From: Dimorphilus gyrociliatus
Taxonomy: Eukaryota; Annelida; Polychaeta; Dinophilidae
Assembly (NCBI GenBank): GCA_904063045.1
Contig: CAJFCJ010000042.1
Location: 62,001-126,000 of the forward strand
Direction of reading: 5' to 3'
Length of the DNA stretch: 64,000 nt
A program made the position numbers and the translations under genes. Shown here piece after piece: positions 9,915-20,682 of this stretch (its first letter is position 1; every line of letters starts with the position of its first letter). Below the pieces are notes generated by a model that made no database searches, was not told the DNA's origin, and saw only the letters and a program-made list of their open reading frames with translations.

Positions 9915-12900
9915 AGATTCCACTGGACCCAACGAAAGTTCAGATGCAAGTTGCGCAGACATTTTTATCATGCAAAATGTTCAAAAAGTAAGTGTATTCT
10001 ATTAAACTTTCCAATGTTTAATGCTATATCATTTATATATTAAGATACAGATGATTGTCATGATGTCAGGAGAAGAAAATTATATATTAAATTGAAGAAA
10101 ATAGATAATAATCATCAGGGTGAAATTCTTCTAGAAAGTGATATTGATATGGAATCTTCAATGGATAATGCAAGTAAACGCAACACAAATGAGGTCATTT
10201 CAATTCTTGAAAAATATTAATATCTCACTCTGAATTATTTTTAACAGCTAAGACTTTTGACTTTAATTCAACTGAATCATCTAATGTTGAAATAGAGGTG
10301 AATCTTCCTGAGAATAGGCCAGATATGAGAGATAAGAGAGTTGACATCAGTGATGAAACTTCATTTGAGATGGATGAGCAGTGTAACATTATGGAAACTG
10401 AAACAGATGAATTCAAAATTGTTGTTGGTGGAAGTACCAAAGGTAAAGACTTACTTCTACACAAAAATTGTTCATATTCTACGAAAAGAAAAACTGAAAG
10501 TTCAATGACCTGGAGATGTACTCAAAGATATGCTAAAAATCCTTGTCCTGCATGCATAATACAAAAAGGATTAAATTTCATTGTAAAAAATGGAAACCAT
10601 CTTCATAAGTTGTATAAAAATCTTGAAAATGTTCTTCAATCAAGAATGGATTTGAAAGAAATGGCAAATGGTAACAATGACGAAACTGGTAAAACAATAG
10701 CAGAAGATATTATTCTTAAATTCAAATATAATATTGAAGATTTACCAGAATTAGAATCACTAAGAAGAAAAGCTTCCAGATATAAAGAGAATAGAAGACC
10801 AAAGCATCCCAGAGATTTTCACTTTGAAATAAATCTAGATGAAATCCCAAAGGATTTCTTATTGAGAGATATAAAAAAAAGAAAAATCAATGTATTATAT
10901 TTGGTACAAATCATCAAATAGAATTACTTGAATGTTGTAAAATTTGGTTCATTGATGCAACTTTCAAAGTTGTTAGAGATCCATTTTATCAACTCTTTTC
11001 AATTCATGGATTCTTGAAAAAACATGATGAATATCAGCAGGTTCCATTGATTTATGTTCTGATGAGTATCAAAAAGAAAAACTGCTATATTGCTGTTCTT
11101 CAGGTTTGAAATATTTGAATATGATTTTCACTTTTAATTAAACTCTTTATAAATGAAAACAGGAGATAAGAAAATTACTGAATGATAAAACACCCAGGAA
11201 ATGTGTTCTTGATTTTGAAAAGGCTATATGGATGTCACTTAAAGACCAGTTTCCTAATTCTGACCTTCAAGGATGCTCTTTTCATTTCAAGCAAGCAATT
11301 TTGAGAAACATTCAGGTAGATTAAATGATACAGCAAACAATTAAATATTCATAGAAAATTTTTTGTTAGAAACTTGGATACATTAATGATTATAAAGAAA
11401 ATGAATATAAAGGGAAAATGTTACAAAAATTGATGTGTTTGGCCTATCTTCCATCAAATTTTGTTGAACAAAAGTTTTTTCAAATAAAAGAAGAACTTTG
11501 TGAAAAGAAATTGTTTTCAGATTTGCTTGATTATATTGAAGAAACATTTATTAAAAGCAGCATTTGGCCTCCTAAATTCTGGTCTGTCTATCAATTGGCT
11601 GTGAGAACAACTAATCATGTTGAGGCATGCCATTCCAGGCTTAAGAAAAACTTGAACATGGATGAGAACTTGTAATCTCTCATAAAAGAATTGAGAAGAG
11701 AAGCTGAGTTAGTAGAGATCTTTGAAAAGTTATTGTCTGAGAAAAAGTTAAGAAAGATACAAAAGAAGAAGTATCAAGATTTACAATTCAAAATATTTCA
11801 GTTGTGGAGTAAATTTGAAGAAAGAGAACTGAGTTTGGATGAATTATTGGATGGACCTGTACATTTAAATATTTTTTAACATTAGTTAACATTTCTTACT
11901 CTGCATTTTAGTTATTGAAAAGTATATTATATTATTCTTTTACTGTTTTGAAATTGTTTCCTTTTTTATTGAAAAAATAAACATAATCCATCATAAAATG
12001 GAAAGTTGTATTCTTGAATATTAATGCTCTAAAATGGGCCGAAATGTCTAAAGTGGGCTGAAATGTCATGGGCCGAAATGTCCCAAAGTGGGCCAAAATG
12101 TCCAAAGTGGGCAAAATATCCAAAAAGTGAAAATTAATCTCTTACCTAAGGATTTTGAAATGATTGTAATGATTACAAATGATTTTTTTCCAATTCTGAC
12201 ACTAGTACTCACATTGATAAAGGGTATTCCATTTAATTTTCTTTCTGCAATTACAATTTTGAAAAGTAAATTAAGTCAGGTGACTGTTTTCAACAATTCT
12301 TCAAACAGCCTCGCTTCAAACTAATGAAACTCTCAATCCTAATGCATATTTATGGGTTTCTTGTAGAATTTAACTTAAATTTAATTTATTTCTAACATTT
12401 AGTTTTGGACAGATATCATCATTAACTCTTATCGCTGTTACATTTGATCATTTCATATGTATTGCTTTTCCAACTAGAGCAAAACTTTGGTCAACCAAAA
12501 AAGTCTGTAATATAGTGATGTCAATCATATGCATCTATGCTGTAGGTATTGATATTCCTGTATTCTTTATTAGAAAGGGTGCTGTAAGAGGATGTCCATT
12601 TCACATTGTTTGTCTTACAAACAACGATTTTCTGTTTGTTGATGAACTGCAATTGGTTGTAAATATTATGTATAGTATTTTTCCATGTATTGCAATGATA
12701 TTATTGAATATTTTAATTATTGTAAAGCTAAGAGGGCATATTCACAAAATGACAAATTTTGGAGGGGAAAAATGGGTTAATGAATTGAAATCATCAACAA
12801 TAAAGTTAGTTATTCTAACACTTTCATTGTCAACATTTTTTATTGTAACAACTATGCCAATGGTTGTAAAAAATTTGATGAGTTTCACCAAAATTATTGA

Positions 12901-13019
12901 ATTATTAAAGATTCTTACCTGTTCAAGATATCATCCAAAAGAAAAGCCAAACAACTCTGAAACAAAACAAACACAACTGTCTGTAATTAAGAAATAGACC
13001 CTGTGCATAAATTATAAAT

Positions 13020-13725
13020 GGGTCAGGGAAAACTTGTACCTGGGAAAAGTCGTCCCTTTTTTGGGAAAACTCGTCCTCTTTTCAGGAAAACTTGTCCCTT
13101 TTTTTGGAAAAACTCGTCCTCTTTTTGCAAGAGCAATTTTTATCATTTTTGAAAGAAATAGAAAACAATTTGTATAATATATTAACTCTAAAATGAGTAA
13201 CTTTTTTTTAGTTATAATAGTTAGTAAATTAAAGCTCTGCTTTTGGGAAAACTGGTAAATATCAAACTCTGTATTACCAGGTGTATTTTGTGACAAAGAA
13301 AGTAGTCCTACTTCATGTTTACATAATTTGAAAGTGTAAAGGTAAAATTTAATATTTTTATATTTGCCTAGCCTTTTACAAACAAAATATTGTGAGTATG
13401 CTTTTAATGTTAAAAAATGATTTATAGGGTGTTCCATTTTTTTTCCTGTGAAATCTAAAATTCAAAGATGGCCTCACTTTGTCCAAATTGTGACAATCAA
13501 CTTTATGACAGACAAAAGAAGATAAAATGTAATGAATACCATCAGTGTGTTTGTGCTCTTAATAAATTCTTTTTTGGCAATCCCAGCTTTACTTCATCAT
13601 GTAGTAGTGTACTACTAACATTTTGCTGTAGTTTAAAAGAATTTTTTTATTGTTTGAGCAGAAATACTAATCCTAACCTTCCCAAAAAGGGACGACTTTT
13701 CCCAGGAACGAGTTTTCTCTGACCC
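13020..13725. mobile_element. MULE-D, short array-bounded element
   Basis: Inverted arrays bound it: 13020-13130 (GGGAAAAGTCGTCCC, GGGAAAACTCGTCC and variants, about five units) and 13678-13725 (two units inverted). The outermost bases GGGTCAGRGAAAACT are shared by both ends. No target duplication was found. Inside, a plus-strand open frame from 13468 begins MASLCPNCDNQLYDRQKKIKC, the first half of the zinc finger seen at the start of every MULE transposase here, then degenerates. I infer an internally deleted derivative of a family with its own end phrase. Confidence 0.75.
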
Positions 13726-14099
13726 GTCCTATATTGCCACCTATTTGTTGTTGAATTGTTCATCAGATGTACTATCTATCTCCTCTTTCTTTTCCTAGAT
13801 TCACTCCAATCTCTGTAAAAGATCATGTCATTTCATTAAGGTTTGTAATTGTTATTATATTTTACAAAAATCTCATCAGTTTCACCTGGTTGTTTTTTGT
13901 AGTATCATATAATTGAAAATTAGTTTTTAAAGGTCAAAAGACAAAAATCTTGAATTAATATTTCTGAATTAACATTGTCAACTTACTTTTCCTATATTGA
14001 AATTTTTCACGTGATCTATATTAAGCAAAATTGAATTATCATTAATTATGCAAATCTCTTCACAGATTTGCTTAATGCAGATAAAATATTGGAAATTAT
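13726..14099. other. No gene seen
   Basis: AT-rich sequence between MULE-D and the MULE remnant. It may include unrecognisable 3' parts of that remnant. Confidence 0.35.
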
Positions 14100-14665
14100 T
14101 AAAAAATTTAAAATTCGTATCTAGATTTCCAAATTTTTTCCTATTTGCTGTTCTTTTAATTTATTCAATTGTAGGTAAACTTTTGATTGAATTGTAAAAT
14201 TCTTTTGCAGTATCTTTGGCTGAGTGTTTTCCAGACTTTTAATTTCTGTCCAAGGTAAGATTCTTTAAATAAAGTCTTGCCTTTGTGCTTTGTTTCAAAT
14301 TCTTTCTCGAATTAGAACGATTGTGATCATTTTTCATTATAAATTTTAAACCTTTTTGAATAATATAAACTGAACAAGTCTGTTTTTTAAATCTTTGTGA
14401 AAACCTCGAAATGTCAGAGCTTTTTGTTTTTAATGAGAAGAAAAAATTGTTATGCTATAAAATATCTTTTCCTCTTTCACTTACATTCTAAACAATTTGA
14501 AAATCATTTTCATTTACTCCCTGAAAACTTATTTCTTTGTCTGTATCAAATGAAATTTCATTATTTATATCAACTTTTTATTCTTGATCAGAGTTATTTA
14601 AATTATTATTTTATTCTTGAGATGTGTCTGCTCTACAGTTTTCAAAATCAAAGGATAGTCTAAAC
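14100..14665 (-). pseudogene. Decayed MULE transposase fragment (FLYWCH part)
   Basis: On the minus strand, from about 14520 down, the translation runs NDFQIV-stop-NVSERGKDIL-stop-HNNFF, then IIQKGLKFIMKND, then SGKHSAKDTAKEFYNSIKS. These line up in order with FEIFKNGSRKGKDILLHNNF, VIQKDLKFILKNS and SGKRIAEDISLKFRKDIS of MULE-F. Several stops and small shifts are present, and the catalytic core is lost or unrecognisable. No end arrays flank it. It is an old copy of the MULE-F/MULE-A branch. Confidence 0.75.
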
Positions 14666-15346
14666 ATGAAAAAAACTAAATTTTAATAATTTGTTACCAG
14701 ATATTTACTTGTTGACTTTTTAATCTAATAAGAACTTTGTCAAATGAAGTTTGTGAGAACAATAAGAAGAAATTGTAAGATAAACAATAGATTTGAAAGA
14801 GACTAATATTTTTGTCTAAATAATTGTTATTTTTTATTCATCATAATATGGAAAATAACTTGATTCATATATTTTGCTACTTTTAATTTCACAGAAAATA
14901 AAGTGGTAAAACATTACTCTGAAATAAAAACGGGTAAACAGAATTTCTTTTATTATCACTAAGGGTTAGGACTATTCAAAATGGCTAGGCAAATCCAAGA
15001 GCTGGATTAGGATTAGGATAAAAGCATAGTTTGGTAGACATTTCCAGGACATCCACTCAACGCAAATGGGCTAGGGCAGCTTTAGTGTGTGAACTTAAAA
15101 GACAGTGCCCAAACTGATGCTGTTCAAAAATTTTCAGTGTTAAAAATCAAAGATTGTAATGATATTTTTCTTTTATGTTGGGATAAATGTTGACTTTTTT
15201 AAACCTCCCCAAGAAGTGCTATACATTTCCAAGGCATTATAACTATATCTGGATTAGGGTATAATTGTTCTTTAGGTCAAGCAATTCATATTTTAGTCAG
15301 AGTTCAAGATTCAGGTTGTTGAGTTCAAGCCTATCTTGATTTTCCA
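14666..15346. other. No gene seen; short GGTTAGG-like patches
   Basis: AT-rich, with patches such as AGGGTTAGGA and GGATTAGGATTAGG around 14960-15020, similar to the interior of the small elements at 33.1 and 56.6 kb. I cannot define element ends here. Confidence 0.35.
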
Positions 15347-16525
15347 TCAATGTTTCATTATTTCTTGTATTTCACAAATGTCAATTCTGCCATTTTCAAA
15401 TTTATTACTTATATAAATAGAAATTTCTGATAAAGAATCTCCACATGTAAAAGTTGATTTTTCAATTTCTGTACATGTTATCAATCTGCCATCTTCCGCT
15501 TTAAAATATGAAATTACATTCATATTTTCATCATTTTCCATTTTAAAGTAGATTTTAAACTTATTTGAATATGAAATTTGAAGTGGAACGCTCGGTGATT
15601 CGAAATTGATGCAGGAACTTGTATCATTATCATGTAAAATTAATAAATCTTTGTTGCATCCTTTTGTTGTTGATGATAAAATGATTGAAGGAGAGATGCA
15701 TTTAAGTAGGCCAATATAATGTTTTATCCATTCATTACTGTCATCTATATCGCCGTATTCAGTTTGAACTAATGGTAATCTATTTGAGGAAACAGAAATT
15801 TGACCTGATAGTTTGTATTTTTGATCATAATTTTTGCTACCAGTATCAATGCAATTCAAATTTGTCATTTTCGCATCTAGACACACCTTTGATATTAAAC
15901 AATTGCAGATACCATCATTGAAGTTATTCAAGGTAAAATTTGTCTTATCAAAGAATCTAAAATTCAAGAGATGCGCTTGAGATTTTTCAACTAAAAGTGA
16001 CATGTATTGAGAACAGAGCCCGGAAACCTGTTTAATTGCCTGTAGTTCTTAATCAGTTAGATTATTGTAGTTTATTTTAACTATGCGAAAATCATCTCCA
16101 AAAGATTTTAATATTTTATTCTGTTCAGCGTCATTGCCAATTTCAGTAACATAGCCATATTTGTTGAAATAACAATAAATATTGAAAATTCTCCCTTTAA
16201 TTATTGGTTGAATTTTATAAGTTGAATTAACAAAATTTCTATTTAAAAGAGCCTGTTTACAATTACGATAGACTGGTTCGAATTGAGAACATTTAAAGAA
16301 CACAACCAAATAGAAAAGAGCAAAAACTAAATGGTTTTTATTTAAGACACTTGTCATTTTTTCTATCAATTGAAACAAAGCAAAAAGGTAACAGTTTTTT
16401 GGAAACTGTTCAAAATTGTTCCAACTTGTTTTACTTATAAAGTGAGTTGACTCATTCAAACAATGGAAAAAGATTTTAATTAATCTTTTATGTTCAAGTA
16501 AATAATCTATTGTGAACATTAACAT
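15347..16525 (-). pseudogene. Fibrinogen-like (Caspr-like) secreted protein with one in-frame stop
   Basis: One continuous minus-strand frame interrupted only by TAA at 16049-16051. The likely start is an internal Met near 16357 followed by a hydrophobic signal peptide (NHLVFALFYLVVFFKCS). A fibrinogen-like start follows (C......STYKIQPIIKG...IYCYF). Across the stop the family pattern continues: INYNNLTD, stop, ELQAIKQVSGLCSQY, where related proteins have Y..s..QI.aL...S..C.QyI. Later comes ISVSSNRLPLVQTEYGD and LLKC, also typical of fibrinogen-related and contactin-associated proteins. The protein would be extracellular or membrane-attached. A single CAA-to-TAA change would account for the break, so this is a recent pseudogene, a sequencing error, or a read-through gene. 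Confidence 0.6.
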
Positions 16526-16856
16526 TACATTGTGTATTCTTTAATTATCACTATAATTATTTGTTTATCAAGTGTAAATGCAGTTTTTTCACACAATCCA
16601 TAACAAATAGAACACCCACAGTTTTGTGATTTTATCCTAGCCCTTGACCAGAACCCTCCCCAAGTTGTAACTGTAGATTAGTTTGTCCTAGCAAATTATG
16701 TACAATGGCTATGTCCATTGTTGTAGAGCTTTTGCTTTTGCTTTTAGCCATCCTTCTCTTTTGTCACTTCGAATATGAATATCAAAACATATTGGAACAT
16801 TGGATTGGTATTTCTGCTCAACCAATAAAAAAATTCTTTTAAACTACAGCAAAATG
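16526..16856. other. Spacer with a patch shared with the 56.6 kb element
   Basis: About 330 bases between two minus-strand loci. The stretch CCCACAGTTTTGTG at 16615-16630, followed by CCTAGCCC...GACCAGAACCC, resembles the left part of the small element at 56599-56804. No second end is visible. Confidence 0.35.
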
Positions 16857-19800
16857 TTAGTAGTATATTACTACATGATGAAGTAAAGCTGGTATTATTG
16901 CCAAAAAAGAACTTATTAAGAGCACCAACACGCTGATGGTATTCTCTCCTATTGGAATTTTAGAAAATGAAAATGGATTGACAATTGCTCTGTGCCTCTC
17001 TAAAGCTATTACTAGAATAGAAAGAGAAGATAATATCAATGAAAATGTCATGATTACTCCAAGAGATTGGCATATGATACTCCTCCTCCAATTTGAATCA
17101 GCTTCTAGATAATTTCCACCAAAATACAAATCAGCTACAGCTAGGAAGGTAATGTAGAATGATGTCAACAAATCAGAAAATGATATTAAAAATCTATATT
17201 TCTTTGATGCTTTAACAGTGAAAGCAATTAGAAGACTAATGCTATTAGCCATAAAACCAATGGTTCCTATTGTCCAACATATTACTCTTGTTTGTTTTGA
17301 GTTTAATAATGTTGTACAAGTAAGGAATAGTTATGAACTTGGTTGACAATTTACTTGTTTTTTTCCATGATATTTCCAAGCAAAGCAACACAATTTAAAA
17401 CTATTACTAACAACTTTTGTAATCTTTTTCATTTTAATAAAAAGTATTTTGTCAGTAATGTCATCTATTGGAGAATTTTGTAAATAGATTTCAATAAGGT
17501 TACTTTGAATATGCAAAAAATTGTTTGTAGTATATTTAATAAAACAAGAATGTAAATTTAAAACTTTAAGATGACTATGTGATTGAAAATCTTGTTTTGA
17601 CATTGAATATATCTAATTATGTGATAAATCAAGGTATAAAATTCTTGAATTCTTGAATTTATGAAGAAATGTCAAATATTTTAATTTATTGTAAGATACA
17701 TTCAAATTTTGAAGTAGTCTAAAATTACTAGTATTGCTGAATTGCCCTAAATTTTCAAATGTTACATTCATTAAATGTAAAACTACTAAATTTGGCATAT
17801 TTGCCAAAAAGTTATTAATTAACTTATGTACAGAATTTCTAATATCAATAATCAATAATTTATACATGATTTCTTGTGGATTGAAATAGTAAACTCCTTT
17901 AAAATATATTTGAATAGTATTCAAACTATCTCTTAATTCTTCAATAGCTCTTTCATTTGTATTGTTGGAAAATGTTTGTTCATTTTCATTACAATAGGCC
18001 TTTAGTATAGTATCAGTTTTGCAATGTTTATTTTGAATTTCTTGCTCGGAACAAATTAGTTCATCACTGCCATAAAGACAGTCGACAATGTCATTGCAAA
18101 CATCATTCATAAGTATGTAAAGTTTTTGCCTTTTGCACTTGAAAAAAGCCTTCGGTTGATACTCTCCTGAATAAAGATTTAGTCATAACTAAACAATAGA
18201 GAGATAGATTAATGTTTGGAAACTGTTTGAAAAAATCCTAAAACTAAACAGTCACTTGGATCAACTGGCAAAAAGCCAATCAATACAAATTGATAGTTGT
18301 ATTTAAGATTTTCCCAACATTTTCCCTAGTTTTCTTCTTAAAACACTTTTTGTTTTGCTATAAGTAAATTACCACAGAATAATTCATCATCTCCTCTAAT
18401 GCAATGGTTGATACCATCACAGTACTGTTTAATTGATATACAATATCTTCTATACTGGCATAAATAATGACCAGGTTTGCATGTCTCTTTTGCACAAAAT
18501 AATAATTGATCATAAGGTGAATGAACTTTGGAAAATAATTGTCCCATAGAGTTATACTCAAGATAGCAAGAATTTCTCAATCTAAAAATATAAGCTTTAT
18601 ATTTACACCTTCCTTGTCTTGTAGTCTCATAATAACAATCAGTTTTAAAATCACATTTTTTAAAAATTGGAAAGCAATTATTATTGCATTTAAATTGATT
18701 GACTTTATTGCAATCTATAATAATTATTTCTGTTTTTTCATTAATTAAACTCTTGTAAAAATTTATCACCCGTTATACTTTCAACAATACTTTCATTGCC
18801 AAGACATATTTCATCAGATGAGTCAAAGCAGTTTTTTTCATTGTTACATATCATCAGTTCATTAATACATTGTTTGTTCCTGCAATTTCTATAAAAAAAA
18901 CATTTATTGTTAGATAAACAAAAGAATTGTTAAATCTCACATTTCATCAATTTTAAATGGCTTTTTTTCTGAAAATGTATCATCATTATTGTATTAGTTT
19001 CACTTCATTGAAATTTTTATATATTTTCTACCACAAAATTCTTCATCTGAATGATCCAAACAATCAAAGTTATAATTACAAACTAGATGAATATGTATAA
19101 TTTCTCCTGAAGTAAAACAATGAAATTGTTGATTTTCAATTATACCAGAACAATTTTGTTCATCTTCTCCAAATAGACAATCTTCTTCTCCATCACAAAC
19201 ATAGGCAACATTTATACAGATACTTTGATAACAATGAAATGTATAGTTTGGACATTTGAATGTATTTAGGTCAATCATAAAGAAATTATAATCTAAATTT
19301 CTTTGTATATTGGGTATTTTTTGACAAATTACTTCTTGATATCCAATACTTTTGCAAGTGGTTGGACTTAATTTTGTAAATTTATTATAAACAGTTTCAT
19401 AAACTAAACAATTAGCATCGTTTAGTTGTTGATTTGATAGATAATCATTGAGAAACTTCAATAAATAATCTCTTTTTAAAAACATATAATCTGTAAGATA
19501 GTCAAGGGGATAAACATTTCCAGTAACTTCAATTGTTCTATTATGAATATCAGTTTTTTTTGTAAAACTAAGAAAAAATCAGGTAAATGGAAAGTATTGA
19601 AAGATTTCTTTAACATACCTTCATAACTTGTTATAATTTCGTGTCTTTTAGATATCTTCTTCATAACACCATTGTAAAATCTTGTTAAAGTTAAGACATC
19701 AATTGATGAAGTGAATGTTTGAAAATCTAATAATGTATAGTTTATTTTTTTACATAGTGAATGCATATCAAATTTTAAGAATGCATCATTCATCATAAAG

Positions 19801-19868
19801 AATGCAAAGCAGATATTTTGAAATGATATTACATTTTTTCCAATGCAAAAGTTCTCTGTAAATATCAA
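16857..19868 (-). pseudogene. CTLD-LDLa-LRR-7TM receptor (GRL101/relaxin-receptor type), broken
   Basis: Read on the minus strand: a C-type-lectin-like region (about 19868-19330), then about six LDL-receptor class A modules with C...C.D..dC..g.DE..C patterns (19250-19000, 18890-18800, 18700-18600, 18480-18370, about 18140-18055), then leucine-rich repeats (LVVLHLMNVTFENL, LQNLNVSYNKLKYL, LYLDLSHN), then a Cys-rich hinge and TM1 to TM4 with the DRY-equivalent ERH (VIALERHRAIVNPF). Breaks: TAG at 17613-17615 in LDLSHN-stop-IYS, and TAA at 17331-17333 just before TM1; the frame is otherwise open from 18110 to 16857. After TM4 (ends 16857) no TM5-TM7 is found. By family this is a plasma-membrane receptor; as it stands it is a truncated pseudogene. 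Confidence 0.75.
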
Positions 19869-20682
19869 ATTTCAAAATTTTTTTTTTAGAGTTTGGTCTT
19901 TAGTGATGAATACTCAGAGTAGTAGAACATTCAATTAGAAATAAACCACTTAAAGCTATGCGTCTAGAGTGAAGGTAAGAGTGTAAGTGCGCTTACAAAT
20001 ATTTCGAAATTGTCTATATTGTTAGACACGTATCCAGATCAACAGATTCTTGAGATGATAGTGTGCTGTTTTAAAAATACAGCAAAATAGCGAGAACTTT
20101 CTGGGTGACCCTAATATATAACATCTAAACTATGGGAGAAATATAAAAAAATGTCTATTCCGGAAGAATATTCCTGCCTTATGTAGAGCATCTACAAATA
20201 TACTGATATTTTTATTATTTATTTAATTGGATTATCGATAGGAATATTGGAAATAGAAGTCAGGATAAAATAAAACAAACACCTCTGTGTTAGAACACTT
20301 TATTGTCTTTTGTCAAAGTTAAATAGAAATACAGAATATTTTCTATCCTAATTATCAAGTCATATATTACAAATAGTTAAACTGTAGAAAGGCTGATTAC
20401 AAAATGCTAATATCCTCTTTGTCAAATGTCTTATGATAGTCTAATAAATTATGAAACTGTATATATTCTAGTAAGCAAAAGTATTCAAACAAGATAAAAA
20501 TGACTAAATGAATGAAATATCAACTTTTTTTTATCAAAAATACAGAAAATGGAAAATAATAAAACAAAGTATATTTTATTGTCACATGGCTTAGTGATTA
20601 GCAATTGGTCTATTGCTTGAATATGACTTCAAGAAATCAGTTGATAAATTGATCAACAAACATTTTTCACTGTTCAAGTAGA
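19869..20682. other. Intergenic, no gene seen
   Basis: Contains the 3' flank of the chitin-binding gene (minus strand, stop at 20683) and the 5' flank of the broken receptor. No coding patch or repeat recognised. Confidence 0.4.

Larger units (their letters stand above)
7142..11879 (+). pseudogene. MULE-A transposase (zinc finger, FLYWCH, MULE core), dead
   Basis: Exon 1 codes a zinc finger of the form CWKCGFHWTQRKFRCKL...FYHAKC; MULE-B splits it between 7172 and 9915. Exon 2 is about 10046-10193. The long exon from about 10249 holds a FLYWCH-type domain (FKIVVGGSTKGKDLL...TWRC) and the start of the MULE core, with DATFK (catalytic Asp). Further exons: 11163-11313 with VLDFEKA (second Asp) and GCSFHF (the C-x2-H pair), and about 11367-11879 with TTNHVEACH (catalytic Glu). 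Damage: a one-base frameshift in a run of A near 10875-10886, and a TAA inside the last exon at about 11673. The closest relative in the window is the MULE-F protein. Confidence 0.85.
6879..12133 (+). mobile_element. MULE-A, Mutator-like element with MULE-B inside it
   Basis: Ends are inverted arrays of the phrase GGGCCGAAATGTCCC: two units at 6885-6925 reading inward as GACATTTCGGCCC, and about six units at 12032-12120. A 9-base direct repeat TTAATCTCT flanks it (6870-6878, 12134-12142), the duplication length typical of Mutator-like elements. The element lies in the first coding exon of a GPCR. Its own length without MULE-B is about 2.5 kb. Its transposase gene (plus strand) is interrupted, frameshifted and has a stop, so it is non-autonomous now. 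Confidence 0.85.
6839..12997 (+). pseudogene. Class A peptide-receptor-type GPCR, split by MULE-A
   Basis: The reading frame starts at ATG 6839 (MNTDNRTRSSFN, with an N-glycosylation site), is interrupted at 6878, and resumes in the same frame at 12143 as LLPKDFEMIVMIT. The 9-base duplication TTAATCTCT lies at 6870-6878 and 12134-12142. TM1 is about 12175-12265. After an intron ending near 12402 comes TM3 with DHF in place of the DRY motif, then TM4, ECL2 with a Cys, TM5 and TM6; the frame ends at 12997 in the TM6-TM7 region. TM2 is missing: between TM1 and the ECL1-like NETLNPNAYLW there is room for only about ten codons, and the frame changes. So the locus carried damage besides the insertion, and is probably dead. 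The sequence type resembles FMRFamide-like or chemosensory receptors, but no ligand can be assigned. Confidence 0.7.

Noticed and set aside
14397-14663. Plus-strand frame of 88 codons.
   Set aside because: It is the reverse of a recognisable, decayed MULE transposase on the minus strand.
16857-18110. A non-standard genetic code with UAA/UAG as glutamine.
   Set aside because: Intact genes in the window end at UAA/UAG normally, and the broken loci also have frameshifts and missing domains.
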